Shown: positions 11,136 to 21,912 of the stretch, in pieces | Numbering within the stretch: position 1 is the first letter of the stretch | Layout of the letters: each line of letters starts with the position of its first letter | Assembly: GCA_958510825.1 (NCBI GenBank) | Contig: OY294046.1 | Coordinates: forward strand, 47,101,794 to 47,165,793 | Source of the DNA: Brachypterus glaber | Taxonomy: Eukaryota; Arthropoda; Insecta; Coleoptera; Kateretidae | Length of the DNA stretch: 64,000 bases | Direction of reading: 5' to 3' | The notes under the pieces: model-generated | What the model saw: only the letters and a program-made list of their open reading frames with translations | The model's database searches: none | Told to the model about the DNA's origin: nothing | Position numbers and translations under genes: made by a program

Positions 11136-12180
11136 ACACGGTGTATTTGAAATAGGGTCGGAAATTTTAACTGATGATTCTACATCATAAAATATGACAA
11201 AAAGTTCCTATAAACATATGTCTAAAAATGCGTCATAAGGGAGCTACGCCCCTCTGAAAGTGGCTAAAAAAATCGGTTTTTATTTAATAACTCAGGAACC
11301 CTTTGAGATATATCAACGAGGTTTTGCACGTCAACTAATCCTACCAAGGCCCGTTTTTATGTGTTATTTTCATGTACTTATTTCAACCAGGGGTGTGCGA
11401 AACGGGGGGGGCTTATCAGTTTTTTGTCCCAAACTTTTTTCTGTGTAACTTTTTTGCAATTTTATTTTTGAAATATGATTCCTCAGGTCAAAATACATAA
11501 AAAAGGTACTCTTGTTGTAATACTGTAGGATTAACCGTTTTCGAGAAAAATTCATTTGAAGGTGAAATTCCACGGTTCGAGAACGAAAAATTAAATACTA
11601 AAATGTTGAAAACCAAAATTTTGATGATGCAATGATATTCTACATCAAGAATTAAGAAAAAAAGTTTCCATACATGTAGGTCGAAAAAACGATTTTAAAG
11701 CTACCATAGCGCTTTAAAAATGGTGCATATTTAGGAGACCATAGCTCCGTTAGGATTGATTTTTGGAAGTACCTGTATATGAGGTTTTTTTCTTAGTTTT
11801 TGATGTAGAATAACATTGCATCATTAAAATTTTGGTTTTCAACATTTTAGTATTTAATTTTTCGTTCTCGAACCGTAGAATTTCACCTTCAAATGAATTT
11901 TTCTCGAAAACGGTTAATCCTACAGTATTACAACAAGAGTACCTTTTTTATGTATTTTGACCTGAGGAATCATATTTCAAAAATAAAATTGCAAAAAAGT
12001 TACACAGAAAAAAGTTTGGGACAAAAAACTGATAAGCCCTCCCCGTCGCAGCCACTTTCAAAGGGGCGTAGCTCCCTTATGACGCATTTTTAGACATATG
12101 TTTATAGGAACTTTTTGTCATATTTTATGATGTAGAATCATCAGTTAAAATTTCCGACCCTATTTCAAATACACCGTGTA
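11136..12180. mobile_element. 1.04-kb foldback element
   Basis: Arms run from ACACGGTGTATTTGAAAT at 11136 and its mirror ending at 12180, and meet around 11700-11800. The right arm lacks a ~150-bp block of the left arm (about 11255-11400), so the structure is asymmetric. Relatives are at 10647-11042 and 61531-61937, and a more distant cousin at 48893-49400. A (TA)-rich stretch precedes it (11095-11135). No coding content: open frames within it are inverted copies of each other. Confidence 0.85.
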
Positions 12181-12501
12181 TGTAAACAAGCAAAAAAAAA
12201 CAAAAATCAGAACGACCCCTTAACTTGTTAGCGGAAATGCAATTTTTGAGCCACTTGAACTGAATACTGCTAGAAATCTGAGCGTAACAAAAATATGGTC
12301 TGGTTAAGAGTATTTGACGATTTTTATTTTTTGTGGACCTGTGTTATTTAAAATGATATTTCTGACGTGGTCCATTTCGGTAATTAGAATAACCCCCTTT
12401 TAACCTTAAATAAAGGATAGTAATTAGATTTAATTCTTGTAGTAATATAATTTAACAGTCACTCGTAGGTATAGTATAGGCTGGGCTAAAATTGGTTCAA
12501 G
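12181..12501. other. Unannotated spacer
   Basis: No coding signal or repeat arm seen. Confidence 0.3.
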
Positions 12502-13355
12502 GTCTTTAGTTCGAAAAAAAAAGTTCGCAGCAAAAAGTTCGCAAAAATTAGTTAGCAAAATTTTAGTTCGCAAACTTTATTTCGCAAAACCTTTCATTCG
12601 CAAAAACTAAGTTCGCATAATCTTTGCTCGCAAAAACATAAGTTCGCTTAGTCCAAAAGTTCGCGAATGTATTTTTACAGTTTCTTTTAGTAGTTTTGTT
12701 AAAAATTGGCCATTTATAAATTGCAGCGACAATATGAAAATTAGAAAAATATTTATATTCATTTATTAATAATAATTTAATTAATTTACAATAAAAAATA
12801 TATATACAATATTTTTTACATAATAATATTGCAAAAAAAATAAACCAATACCAGCACAATATCCAAATAATTTTACATCTGACGCAAAACAAAACAAACC
12901 AAATTGGTTCACCCAAACCCAAACCAAAACGAAACAATAAATCTAAAACCAACCCAAAACTAAAATTAAAGTGACTTCCTGTGCACTTTTCATTCTTATA
13001 TTTAATACATCTCCAAACTGTCTTTTCATTGTAAGTTCTTTCTTTAAAATATATAAAATTTTCGTGAACCGCCAAATTACTTATCCGTGAACTTAAAATA
13101 TACCGTACAGACATTATCGCTTCTTTTATGTACTGAAATTGCATTTATTAAAATTAACTTAAAACGTACGTAAATATCTCAATACAAAAAATGGTTCAAT
13201 AAACAAATATCTTCATTGACCTTCATGAAAACAATTTTTGCCAACTAAACGCTTGCGAACTAATTTTCATGTGACCTTTATTTTTTGCAAACCTATTTTT
13301 GCGAACTTTTTGCGAGAACACATATTTTTCGAACTTTTTTTTTCCAACTAAAGAC
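12502..13355 (-). mobile_element. Non-autonomous element with TTCGC-rich ends, FLYWCH inside
   Basis: The tips GTCTTTAGTTCG and CCAACTAAAGAC are inverted copies. Inside each tip, AGTTCGCAAAA-type motifs are repeated many times: about nine on the left (12515-12665) and several on the right (13240-13345), in opposite orientation. The interior holds the FLYWCH coding piece. The terminal arrays plus an N-terminal FLYWCH finger suggest an internally deleted Mutator-like element. No 9-bp target duplication could be matched, so the superfamily is inference. Confidence 0.65.
12960..13144 (-). pseudogene. FLYWCH zinc-finger fragment
   Basis: A minus-strand frame starts at 13144 (a second Met ten codons in is an alternative start). 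Residues ~16-60 fit a FLYWCH finger: a small/hydrophobic lead, NFIYFKER, then VWRC (Trp44, Cys46), Cys54 and His58. FLYWCH fingers bind DNA and are common at the N-terminus of insect Mutator-like transposases. The frame stays open to 12563, but after residue ~60 it reads low-complexity and then the translated terminal repeats, so the catalytic domain is absent. I regard it as the retained first exon of a deleted transposase gene. A host FLYWCH gene piece is less likely given its position inside the terminal repeats. Confidence 0.6.
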
Positions 13356-13770
13356 GGGATACCGCTAAAATTATACAGGGCGGGCCGTCTAAGATACATC
13401 AGATGATTTCTGGCGTTATTAACAGATGTATGGCTATGAATTTTTTACCAGTCAATATAGACCAAGTAACCTTCAATTGACCCTAAACAAAAGTTTTCTA
13501 CTCTTTTTTGGTTTTGAGCTAGAGAATTTTTTTCAGCAAAACATTTTTAAATGCCAAAATTAAAAAAATATATATATATTTTTCTTTATTGTATAATAGT
13601 TTTTTTACTAAGAAAATTATTTTTCTATTAAAATTTTTAATTTCAAAAAATCTTTAAAAATGTCACTTTTATTCTGGAATGACGCTGTCGCAAAAAAATA
13701 GGTTGCTGTGAGATTGAAATTTTCAAGTATGCCGTAGGGTCGCTCCTTCCAGCGGCAGCTCTCTGTCTGT
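13356..13770. other. Unannotated spacer
   Basis: No coding signal. It holds a short 'tatatata' run at about 13568-13580 and otherwise A/T-rich DNA. Confidence 0.3.
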
Positions 13771-13827
13771 TTGAGATATTCGCCCCTTAGATGATTAAAA
13801 TCAAATCTAAGGGGCGAACATCTCAAA
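13771..13827. repeat. Short hairpin at the foldback tip
   Basis: TTGAGATATTCGCCCCTTAG pairs with CTAAGGGGCGAACATCTCAA across a short A/T loop. Its right strand is also the outer tip of the 13803-14626 foldback. Confidence 0.7.
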
Positions 13828-14626
13828 AGAGGCAGCCCTAGTCGTCGAAAATTTCATATAAACATTTTATTTCATTTTAATGGGATACAAACGTTTTTAA
13901 AATAATTTTTTGAAACAATATAAAAATATTTTTTACGGTCTTCCTGTTTTGGATTAAAAAAGTATCTTTTTCTCGGAATCGCTTCATTTATATTATAGAA
14001 TGTATGTATTTTGAGGCGCTGAACCCGAATTTGAACTCAAAAAGGCACATCATATGATTAGTTTTGGACAAGTGCCTAAATGCAGCTCTCTATGTAAAAT
14101 TTTGTTTTGGTTTTTTGTTGTTTGGTCTTTTTTTTAATGAGGGGGCCTTGGTTTACGTTAACGTTGGTTTGGCGTCTGTTTGGCGTTTTTTTTTTGTAAA
14201 AAAATGTTTTTTATTTAAAATAACATATTGAAAACGGTCAGCGCATGCGCAGTTTATCAAAAAGGTTGCATAAAGAGCCGCACATAGGCGCTCCTTAGTT
14301 TTCGAGATAACCTCAAAGAACGTTATTTTCATTCTCAAAAATTACGTTTTTTGAGGTTATCTCAAAAACTAATAGGACTAGGTGCTATTTTGACCTCAAA
14401 TTCGGATTCAGAACCGCAAAATACATACATTCTATAATATAAATGAAGCGATTCCGAGAAAAAGACACTTTTTTAATCCAAAACAGGAAGACGGTAAAAA
14501 ATATTTTTATATTGTTTCAAACAATTATTTTAAAAAAGTTTGTATCCCATTAAAATGAAATAAAATGTTTATATGAAATTTTCGACGACTAGGGCTGCCT
14601 CTTTTGGGATGTTCGCACCTTTCGAA
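13803..14626. mobile_element. Foldback element with interrupted left arm
   Basis: The outer arms 13803-14052 and 14380-14626 are inverted copies ('gaggcagccctagtcgtcg', 'atgggatacaaacg', 'acggtcttcctgttttgg', 'tcggaatcgcttca', 'gaatgtatgtattttg' all mirrored). The inner core at ~14300-14365 is 'gataacctcaaagaacg' facing its mirror. Between outer arm and core the left side carries ~230 bp (14060-14290) with no partner, including 'cagcgcatgcgcag', which is either an insertion or a loss from the right side. Non-coding. Confidence 0.8.
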
Positions 14627-15144
14627 AAAGGTATATGACATTTTTTTTGTGTGGCTGTGTAACTTTTTCTTTTTTTTAATCTTCAATAATTCGAAGCGCA
14701 TTAGTTAAAAAATTGTTAAAAAATATTGAAAAGTAAAAAAGTTATCCAAAAAATTTGATTTTTCTGCTTCATCCAGGAGGGTCAATATCTCAGAGTAGGG
14801 GGGCCGTAGCCAAAAAAATTATATGAACTAGTGGCATTATTTTGAGGAGATATAATCACCCCTAAAAGATTTTGGAAACATTCTGGGACACCCTGTATAA
14901 GAAAAATTGTGTATAATTTTTTGTTGCAAAAAATACTCCTTTTGTGGAGTTTCACGGTTAATATTTTTTTGTTCTTTAAGTGAAAAAAGAGGGTAATTTC
15001 ATTAATTTAAGTAAAATTATAAAATTCATATTATTTAAACGTATTTTTTTTACTGTTTTATAGGAAATTTAACTTAATCTTTAAATTAACCTTTTAAAAC
15101 GATGACGACGTTATATCCTAAATTCAGTTTAAAATTATAAGTAT
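14627..15144. other. Non-coding repeat debris
   Basis: The segment contains 'gtgtggctgtgtaactttttc' and a 'gggacaccctgtataa' end at about 14880-14898, a motif common at insect element ends. No inverted partner was found nearby. Confidence 0.35.
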
Positions 15145-15352
15145 TTTTTCTACGACCTAGTAGTTAGTGCTTATTTAATTAATTAATTAAATTAATTTTA
15201 AGGCAAAGTTTGCGTTTTTTTTTAATGTCAGGTCTTTAGGAAAAATAGTATACCTTGACGGAAACCTTTTTTAGTGCACTTCTAGTGCTTTTTTTACTCG
15301 GCTCGGCATTGTAAAAAAATAAGCACTCTCGTGCACTGAAAACTAGGTTGCG
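15145..15352 (+). repeat. Dispersed CTACGACCTAG repeat, copy 1
   Basis: It shares 'tctacgacctag.tagttagtgc', 'ggaaaaatagtatac', 'ttttttactcggc' and 'gcactctcgtgcact' with copies at 17361-17657 (minus), 36117-36397 and 47162-47400 (plus) and a fragment near 59757-59850. In the better copies a TTTTCCTACGACCTA tip faces TAGGTCGTAGGAAAA ~170 bp away. This copy has lost much of the middle. Non-coding. Confidence 0.7.
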
Positions 15353-15391
15353 TACTCTGTGCGTAATATACTATATTAAAATACATATAAT

Positions 15392-15450
15392 ATATACTAT
15401 ACTATACTATACTATATATATTATACTATATATATTATACTATATTAAAA
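15392..15450. repeat. (TATAC/TATAT)n simple repeat
   Basis: A run of tandem 'actat' and 'atatatatt' units. The plus-strand LINE at 53.5-55.3 kb ends in a similar (ACTAT)n tail, so this may be a leftover LINE tail, but no LINE body is recognisable upstream. Confidence 0.7.
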
Positions 15451-15467
15451 TTACGGTAAGAAATTTG

Positions 15468-15549
15468 GCAAAATTTTATAGCCTCTTTTAATGTTCTGGC
15501 ACTGACAGCCTGTAATTAAATTGCAGTACCTACATATTTTTTACAGTTT
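15468..15549 (+). repeat. Dispersed repeat matching 46068-46150
   Basis: The order 'ggcaaaattttatagcctc', 'gttctggcactgacagcc', 'ttaaattgcagta', 'atattttttacagt' recurs, diverged, at 46068-46150 in the same orientation. Non-coding. Confidence 0.55.
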
Positions 15550-16114
15550 AGTTACATAATACATATTTATTTTTACAATTTTGGCGAAGTCGCTACAATA
15601 GAATGTGACAAATATTTAATTTTTGGACTTTTTAAATAAAAATATTAAATAAGGCCTTTTTATTTCTCAAAGAAAACCAGCCGACTCGAATGAGCGAGAG
15701 TACTTTCTTATAAAAAAATAAAATAAATCATTGATTAATTTAATTAATATTGTTTATGATTTTATTTTCTATAAATATCGCTGTAAACAGTTTTTAATAT
15801 ATTGGGGATGGGGGGCCATGGGGAAAATTGTGTATTTTTGTTTTTCTGTTAGGTGGTTTTTAGTTATTTCTTCTATTGTAAATATTAAAAAATGAAGTCA
15901 AAAACAATTTTTTACATTTATGGGAACAGGGTGGGGTAGCCAAAAAAAAAATATAATATTTTTTTTTTAATTTTACCTAATTTTTTTTTATTGTGAATAA
16001 TAAAAAATTCTAAATTTCTAGTCTCTAGCTCAAAGCGTTATCGTGGATACAGATAGATGTTGTTTTTTTTTGTTAAATTGCACAGCCAAACAAAAAAAGA
16101 AAAATGTTGAGTGG
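15550..16114. other. Unannotated AT-rich stretch
   Basis: No coding signal. Two T/A-rich blocks surround 'ggggatggggggccatgggg' (about 15804). Confidence 0.3.
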
Positions 16115-16322
16115 AGACCATTGTATGCATATATATTTTGAGGTTCTGAAATAGAATTTGAGGACAAAATAGCACCTCATACTATTATTTTTCGAGATAA
16201 CCTCAAAAAACCGTATACTCGTACTGAAAATAACATTTTTTCAGGTTATCTCCAAAACTAATGGTGAGGTGTTGTTTTGATCTCAAATTCGGATTCAGCT
16301 CCTCAAAATACAATGGTCTCCA
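16115..16322. mobile_element. Foldback MITE, 'ggagaccattgta' family
   Basis: GGAGACCATTGTATG at the left tip mirrors ACAATGGTCTCC at the right. The inner blocks 'ttttgaggttctgaa', 'agcacctcat', 'gataacctcaaaaaac' are mirrored in order. About 208 bp, non-coding. The same family is seen at 16396-16617 and 22548-22980. Confidence 0.8.
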
Positions 16323-16395
16323 AAAAAATTATTGATTTTTTTGTGTGGCTACATGTGGGACCACAGAAATTAAAAAAAAAAGGTCAAGAACTTTT

Positions 16396-16617
16396 TTGGA
16401 GACCACTGTATTCCTATCTATTTAGAGGCGCTGCTTGAGGTTAAAACAGCACCTCATCCTATTAGTTTTGTAAATAACCTTAAAAGTCAATATTTTCTTC
16501 CCGAAAATGAGGTTTTTTGAGGTTAACTCAAAAATTAATTGTATGAGGTGTTATTTTGACCACAAATTCGAATTTAGCACCTCAAAATTCATAGGAATAC
16601 AATAGTCTCTAAAATAG
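16396..16617. mobile_element. Foldback MITE, second copy of the same family
   Basis: It begins TGGAGACCACTGTATTCCTA and ends with the mirrored 'taggaatacaatagtctc'. Inner blocks 'cagcacctcatcctatta' and 'gaggttaactc' correspond to those of 16115-16322. The two copies lie only ~75 bp apart. Confidence 0.8.
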
Positions 16618-17360
16618 TTCTTGACCTTTTCTTCTTTTTGTGTGGCTGTGTTATCTTATTTTTTCTAAAATGTCAAGAAATATCAAAATAAGCAAAGAAA
16701 AAAACGACGTATGTCTGCCTGTATCCTCGATGACTTCAGAACGCTTAAGTGACTTTATGAGAAAGTAAAAATAAGAGTATATAAGCAAAAAAATCACAAT
16801 ACTTTGTGAGAGAGTAAAAATGTTGCCATTCTATTAATTCATAGTGAAATGTTAAAAGAGTTTTCTGAATAAATTTAAATGAAGAGGGACCAAAAGTTTT
16901 CGGACTGCCCTAGCCTACTAATACAGAAAAACGAGACACTTTCAGCCAGATTCTATAGGGGTTAGATGAAGTTCCTATAAAACGTGTAGGTACTTTTAAC
17001 ATAATTAAATTTTCCCGAAAACTTTTCGCTTCCACTCATGTCTATTAAAATTTTGATGACTTTTTCCATTTTAAGCACTTTTTTACGGACATCACTAACA
17101 CTATTGGACCTTTATTTGAATAAATAATAAATTAAAGAAGGGGACAACTGAAAAAGGTTTACGGTCATTTCGTAATTGAATATAGAGTTTTCCAAGGAGT
17201 TTCCCTGTCGTCTATAGATAGATCATATTGCCAATAGGAAATTTTACATCAAAAACACTGTTAAAAATAATTATAATTGAATAATTTTAATATTTAAAAA
17301 TAGACCTACATATTAACTAAAGTCGAACTGTTTAATATTATATTACACACTGTGTAGGCG
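16618..17360. other. Unannotated stretch
   Basis: It begins with 'tttgtgtggctgtgttatc', shared with the flank of the foldback at 14.6 kb. No coding signal or other structure was seen. Confidence 0.3.
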
Positions 17361-17657
17361 AACCTAGTTTTTAGTGTACGAGAGTTCTATTTTTTTACGA
17401 GGTGCAGCCGAGTAAAAAAAGCACTCGATGTGCACTAAAATGGTTTGGACTTTTTGGACTTAAAAAAAAAAACGGAAAAATTGGCAAAAAATTATCTTAA
17501 AATTAGTTTGTCAATTAGAGGTTATGTGTTTGACTTTTACTATCATAATTTTCTGACGGCACGTATGTAAAATCAGCTGATAGTCACTTCCCAACCGTTG
17601 TCATAGGCAACGGGTGGGAAATAGGCACTAACTACTAACTAGGACGTAGGAAAACAT
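17361..17657 (-). repeat. Dispersed CTACGACCTAG repeat, copy 2
   Basis: This is the minus-strand counterpart of the copies at 15145, 36117 and 47162, with the middle block retained ('cacttcccaaccgttgtc', 'aggttatgtgtttgac', 'ttctgacggc'). It is one of the fuller copies. Confidence 0.75.
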
Positions 17658-18173
17658 CTTTGTAAAAAAAAATTAAAAAAAACTATATTTAGGTATTTAT
17701 TTATTTATACCTACTTTTTTGTGACGGGTCAACAATTTTTAAATATAAAGATATTTTTGTGGAAATTTGTATCTATCGGTTTTAGAGGTTGAGGAAACTG
17801 AAAAAGTTTTCTAACTTCCTCCTGGTTAGAAGGTGGTAATATATTTCAAATGTTTTAATATAAATTGGCATATAATAACAAAAATGTTCCAACCCCCACA
17901 GTTAAGCCAACGGATTCGGGTTCAGTGCCCCAGATTCCTTCAGACCCAAGTTAGGTCAACTTTGGGCGAGCTCCAGACAGTATCGAAGTAAGCTCCTGCT
18001 TAGGACCCCCTTTGAGAAGGGCCCCAAACCAACTAAAAATTATATCCTAATAAATGGTCTTACTGCAAAAGTAGCATTCTCCACTTTTGCAATTAAACAC
18101 TTAGTAGACCATTTGGCTTAGGCGCGGACCCCTAGAAAGCTGGATTGAACCATGGGCCAACTAGTACACAGAA
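17658..18173. other. GC-richer unrecognised stretch
   Basis: About 17900-18170 is less AT-rich than its surroundings and includes a weak hairpin (AAATGGTCT at 18051 facing AGACCATTT near 18113). I do not recognise a protein in any frame. A single degraded unit of the 6.5-kb minisatellite type lies near 17760-17860. Confidence 0.3.
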
Positions 18174-18378
18174 AAAAAGGATTCTTTGACCCAAGGGCAC
18201 GTGTCTTTCGATATGTTTAAATCCTTATTCTCTTGTTGCAAGGCTATCATTTTTTTTAATCAGTCTCTCAAGGACATTGACTTTGGTTCAAAAAAATGCT
18301 AACCTTGAAACAACAGAATATGGCTTTGGACATATCGAACTGCACGTGTCCTTGGTTCAAGGAATCCTTTTTTTTCTT
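18174..18378. repeat. Inverted repeat with GGATTCCTTGAACCAAGG-like arms
   Basis: Arms ~18174-18250 and 18287-18378 are inverted copies ('aaaggattctttgaccca', 'gcacgtgtctttcgatatg', 'atattctsttgttkcaagg'). A related foldback is at 39390-39590. Confidence 0.7.
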
Positions 18379-19330
18379 TGTAAAGCCATGTCCATTAACA
18401 AGGCGTCCTTCATTTCAAGGCTGCGCTACTGGACCATCTACTTGGCTTTGATTTGGCCCACTAGGGTCTGACAACGCTGGCAACATAAAGAAAAAAATAC
18501 TAAAAAAAATACTAAGATTTTTTTATTGTTAGTTTGACAGTTTTATATTTTTTAAAATTTTATTATAAAGTGGTGAAATGTTTAAAACATGTGGATGCAT
18601 TTATAAAAATATGATTGTTTCAATTTTGCCTTTAAATATCCTAGTGCTAAATATAACATTTATTAAAAAACAACACGAAAATACTCAAAAAAATAAAATT
18701 AATTTTGTATGTGAGAATTCTAAACCATTTACTAAAATAAAGTGTAAATTTGCAAAGCTGCTTGAATCAATACTGTAAGATACTGTAATTGTATGTATGG
18801 CAATAAACTAATAAATTAAGTTAGAATTTATATATCTATGATAAGGTTTTGACTTACAAATTTCGGGAAATAAAAATACAATATTTTGTATCTCTAGGTG
18901 TTTTATAATATAATGAAAATAAAACTTGGTAATTTTAATAATTATTAAAAAAACAACACTAAAAATTGCTAATAATCTTCACATTTAATAACAATTAAAA
19001 TATAATTTAAAGATTAACTGATTTTGCTTTTGAATGCAGCAAAATTTTTCTCTTGCACCTTTTTCTTTATTTTTCACCTATTCACTATTACCACGCGATC
19101 ACATATTCCGAATTTTAGTATTAATTTTTTTACATTTGCTGTTTTTGTAAAAATAACAGATTTATTTTCTCTCACAAATAACACAATTATTTTTGTCAAA
19201 TATGTGACATTTTGCTTCAAATTTTTTAACTTAGCTGGCCACGGAATGGCCCACTAGGAAGTCTGGAACCTAAGTCAGTAGCGCGGCCTGGAAGTGAAGA
19301 ACGCCTTGCCATTAGAGTTATAGTCTTTGT
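18379..19330. mobile_element. ~950-bp element with inverted arms
   Basis: The left arm 18379-18466 (with 'caaggcgtccttcatttc', 'gctgcgctactgg', 'ggcccactagg') is mirrored at 19243-19330 ('ggcccactaggaag', 'cagtagcgcggcc', 'gaagaacgccttg'). The ~775-bp AT-rich interior has two short open frames without recognisable features. It directly abuts the inverted repeat at 18174-18378, so the two may be parts of one composite. Confidence 0.55.
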
Positions 19331-19819
19331 AAATAGGCGCCGGGAATTTTGGCTCAGGTTATTTCTCAAAAATAGTAACTTCGCATACATCTTTTTGTCA
19401 ATAACTTGTTTGTAATAAAAATTCTTTTTGTCTAAAATATTCCCTCGAGGACATATTTATTACTGCTTTGTTTCTAATTTTTGTGTACTTTTGTCTCGGT
19501 CAATAAATGTAAACTCACGCTCGAAAAGGATCTTGAACGTCTTGGGTTTCAAGAGAATTTCTTGTCTCGATTTCGAGAATAAATTGAGACGAATGTAATT
19601 TAAAACAAGCAGTAAAAATATGTAATGCTACGCATTCCATTATATATTATGGTATATTGGATTGGTTTTTCCAATTTAAAAAAAATGTATTTTTAGAAAA
19701 AATATAAAAAAATACCTAAATTTTTTTAAAAATTAAAAAAAAAATATTTTTTCGTACAGATTTAGGTATTAAACAAAAAGTGGAGTTTCTTTGAAGTATC
19801 ATGATATATCACAAATCCA
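19331..19819. other. AT-rich stretch with a shared 29-bp motif
   Basis: At 19618-19647 the sequence ATGTAATGCTACGCATTCCA with its flanks recurs exactly at 63604-63632; in both places a poly-A/T tract follows. Nothing else recognised. Confidence 0.5.
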
Positions 19820-20363
19820 GCGTCGTACTGGACAGGTGAGATAGTAAGAAAAAATCTCAGGCCCTCCCCCCCCCCCACACTTTTGGGGCCCCTCATACTT
19901 TGGGCCCGCCCTCCCCCCGCCGGTTGGTGACAAAAAAAGTCTTTTTGTAGTTATCAAAATTTCTTTCTGGCAGGGGAAAAAAAAGTTTTTGGGGGTGATA
20001 ACCTTTTTTTTTAATTTTTGAGGGGATGCACTGTAAAAAAAAATGTGTTAATTTACATGCGTAATCAGACGTAATATGTTGCCAAGCCGGTGCACTTAAA
20101 ATTTACGAGATTTAACTTGTAATTTTACATTTTTTTAGGAATATTACGTAAAATTTCAAGTTAAATCTCGTAAATTTTACGCACTTGCTTGGCAACATAT
20201 TACCTCTGATTTAGCATATAAATTTACACTTTTTTTTTCTAGTGTGAGCTTTTTTTAGTCATCATCATTTTTGGGAGACAAATAAAAGATTTTATTTCAC
20301 TTGGGGGCCCTAACGGGAAAATCTCACTAGCTTTGGGCTTTGGGCTGTCCAGTCCGACACTGC
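19820..20363. mobile_element. Foldback with GTCSKACTGGACA tips, host of a nested foldback
   Basis: The tip GCGTCGTACTGGACAGG (19820) is mirrored by TGTCCAGTCCGACACTGC (ending 20363), and inner blocks 'tgagat..aaaaatctca' and 'ggggcccc' / 'gggggccc' are mirrored. A second, complete foldback (20029-20244) sits in its centre. Similar G/C-rich arm pieces occur near 1340-1390. Confidence 0.75.
20029..20244. mobile_element. Nested 216-bp foldback MITE
   Basis: The tips CACTGTAAAAAAAAATGTG and, inverted, CACTAGAAAAAAAAAGTGTA, continue into mirrored 'ggtaatatgttgccaagc' and 'aatttacgagatttaacttg'. The arms are ~100 bp and well conserved. It lies inside the foldback at 19820-20363, so it is probably the later insertion. 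Confidence 0.8.
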
Positions 20364-20756
20364 ATAAATCCCATAAAACTATGTATTCCTAAATGCCAAA
20401 CAGTCCAGGTCCTTTTCTGACATGTATTCTCAAATATCTACTTGCTTTTTAACGACTTTGTGAATTGTATTTGAAACCCGACTATTTTTAAGCTCGACTT
20501 AGCGAGAAACAAATAAAAATGTCAAAATGGGAAAGAAGGCGTAACGTTTCCAAGAAACTACACCACTTATACAAAAAAATACAGTTCTTTTCTTTATTGA
20601 ATTTAGTTACACTTTAACCAACTACGAAAACGTTTTTCTGCACTTGATCTTTTTTTATTAATTTTTTTTTTCGTTCATTTGGACAAACTTTAATTTTAAA
20701 AACGCAAAAACAAACGACCTAGAACGAAAGAACAATAATAGATGAAGTTACCTTAA
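20364..20756. other. Unannotated spacer
   Basis: No coding signal or repeat arm seen. Confidence 0.3.
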
Positions 20757-20901
20757 GGCCTATCCAGAAGCTTGCATAAGAACATAAAACATAAGAATGC
20801 GATTCCGTGATTGGCTTACAATATACATGGCGGCACATCAGGCCAATCAAGGCATCGCATTGTTATGTATAATGTTCTTATGCGAGCCTGTGAATAGCCA
20901 C
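20757..20901. mobile_element. 145-bp MITE, copy 1, flanked by TTAA
   Basis: The inverted ends are GGCCTATCCAGAAGCTTGC and GTGGCTATTCACAGGCTCGC, both continuing 'ataagaacat'. TTAA lies on both sides (20753-20756, 20902-20905). A copy of the same 145-bp length is at 47744-47888. A TTAA duplication is the usual piggyBac signature, but the tips do not look like piggyBac ends, so class is open. Confidence 0.75.
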
Positions 20902-21126
20902 TTAAATGTATGTGAGTATGTACAGTACGTGTAAATGAGATCTTTTCATAGGATTATAAAATGAAAATGTTGCAACTTTGTACACGCTCTGTCGAACGCA
21001 AACTGAGACCCAATTACTGAGCTATTCTGTTAGTTAACAACACACCAATTTCATTATTTATTTTGTTTTTATTAACAATTTGGTTTATATTTGATGATTT
21101 AGTTTTCAACCTCAATCTTATAGTAG
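20902..21126. other. Unannotated spacer
   Basis: No coding signal or structure seen. Confidence 0.3.
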
Positions 21127-21912
21127 GGGTGACCGGGGCTAATTGTCGCACTTTTCATTAAAAGTCAGTTTTTTCCTTTATTTTTGTCTTTTTTTTTTTT
21201 TAATTGACCATATGGTAATTTTAGCTTAATTTTTCAGTAATATTATTAAAAGATAAAATATGAAAAAATTTATAGGGTATTAGAGTTATGCTTTTTTTGT
21301 AAAGTCTCGACAAATATGACAACCCCGTCACGGGGCACTTAAAGCATATTTTTTTAAATAAAAAAGCCGATTGTAATCTAAATATTCACTCTTGTACCAA
21401 AATTGTCAATAAACAATTTTATTTGCTATGCTACAAAGTTTCAGTTGTTAACGCAGTTTTAAATAGAAAAAAAATGCGAAAAAGGAAATGTTATACTATG
21501 AATTTATCTCCAGATCATGAGACAACTAGCCCCAAACCAAATGCGACAACTAGCCCCAGTGATGAATTTTACCTTATGTATCAAGTACTTTCTAATTAAC
21601 GAATAAACACTCCTAAATGACAATATCAACAAATAATATACACCTTAAACTATCTATATAGATATAATTTTCTTATCTTAATATTTTAAATCACTCACAA
21701 TAAGAAAAAATATTTTCCACAAAAAATTACTGGACGCTTTAACACTTTTTGGATTATTTTGCTGCTCTTTTAACTTGCTTTTAAGTTTACAAATGATAAA
21801 TGGCACTTTTGTAACGCAGAGGTTAGTCTCGGTTTGGTGCAGAAAACTATTTTACTTTTTGAGATACAAGTACTTCGACAACGTACCCCTGCGACAACTA
21901 GCCCCGGCACCC
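21127..21912. mobile_element. ~790-bp element with GGGTGMCGGGGCTA ends
   Basis: GGGTGACCGGGGCTAATTG (plus 'tcgca') at the left is mirrored by 'tgcgacaactagccccggcaccc' type sequence at the right. The motif GACAACTAGCCCC occurs at 21520, again at about 21545, and at the right tip, so the terminus is repeated internally. The AT-rich interior has no transposase signal. No clear target duplication was found. Confidence 0.65.

Noticed and set aside
11260..12093. Two matching 66-67-codon proteins on opposite strands
   Set aside because: They are mirror images from the two arms of the 11136-12180 foldback.
15392..15450. A promoter TATA cluster
   Set aside because: It is a plain tandem simple repeat without neighbouring transcribed features.
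17880..18170. A coding exon in the GC-richer patch
   Set aside because: No frame gives a recognisable domain and stops occur in all six frames within short distance.
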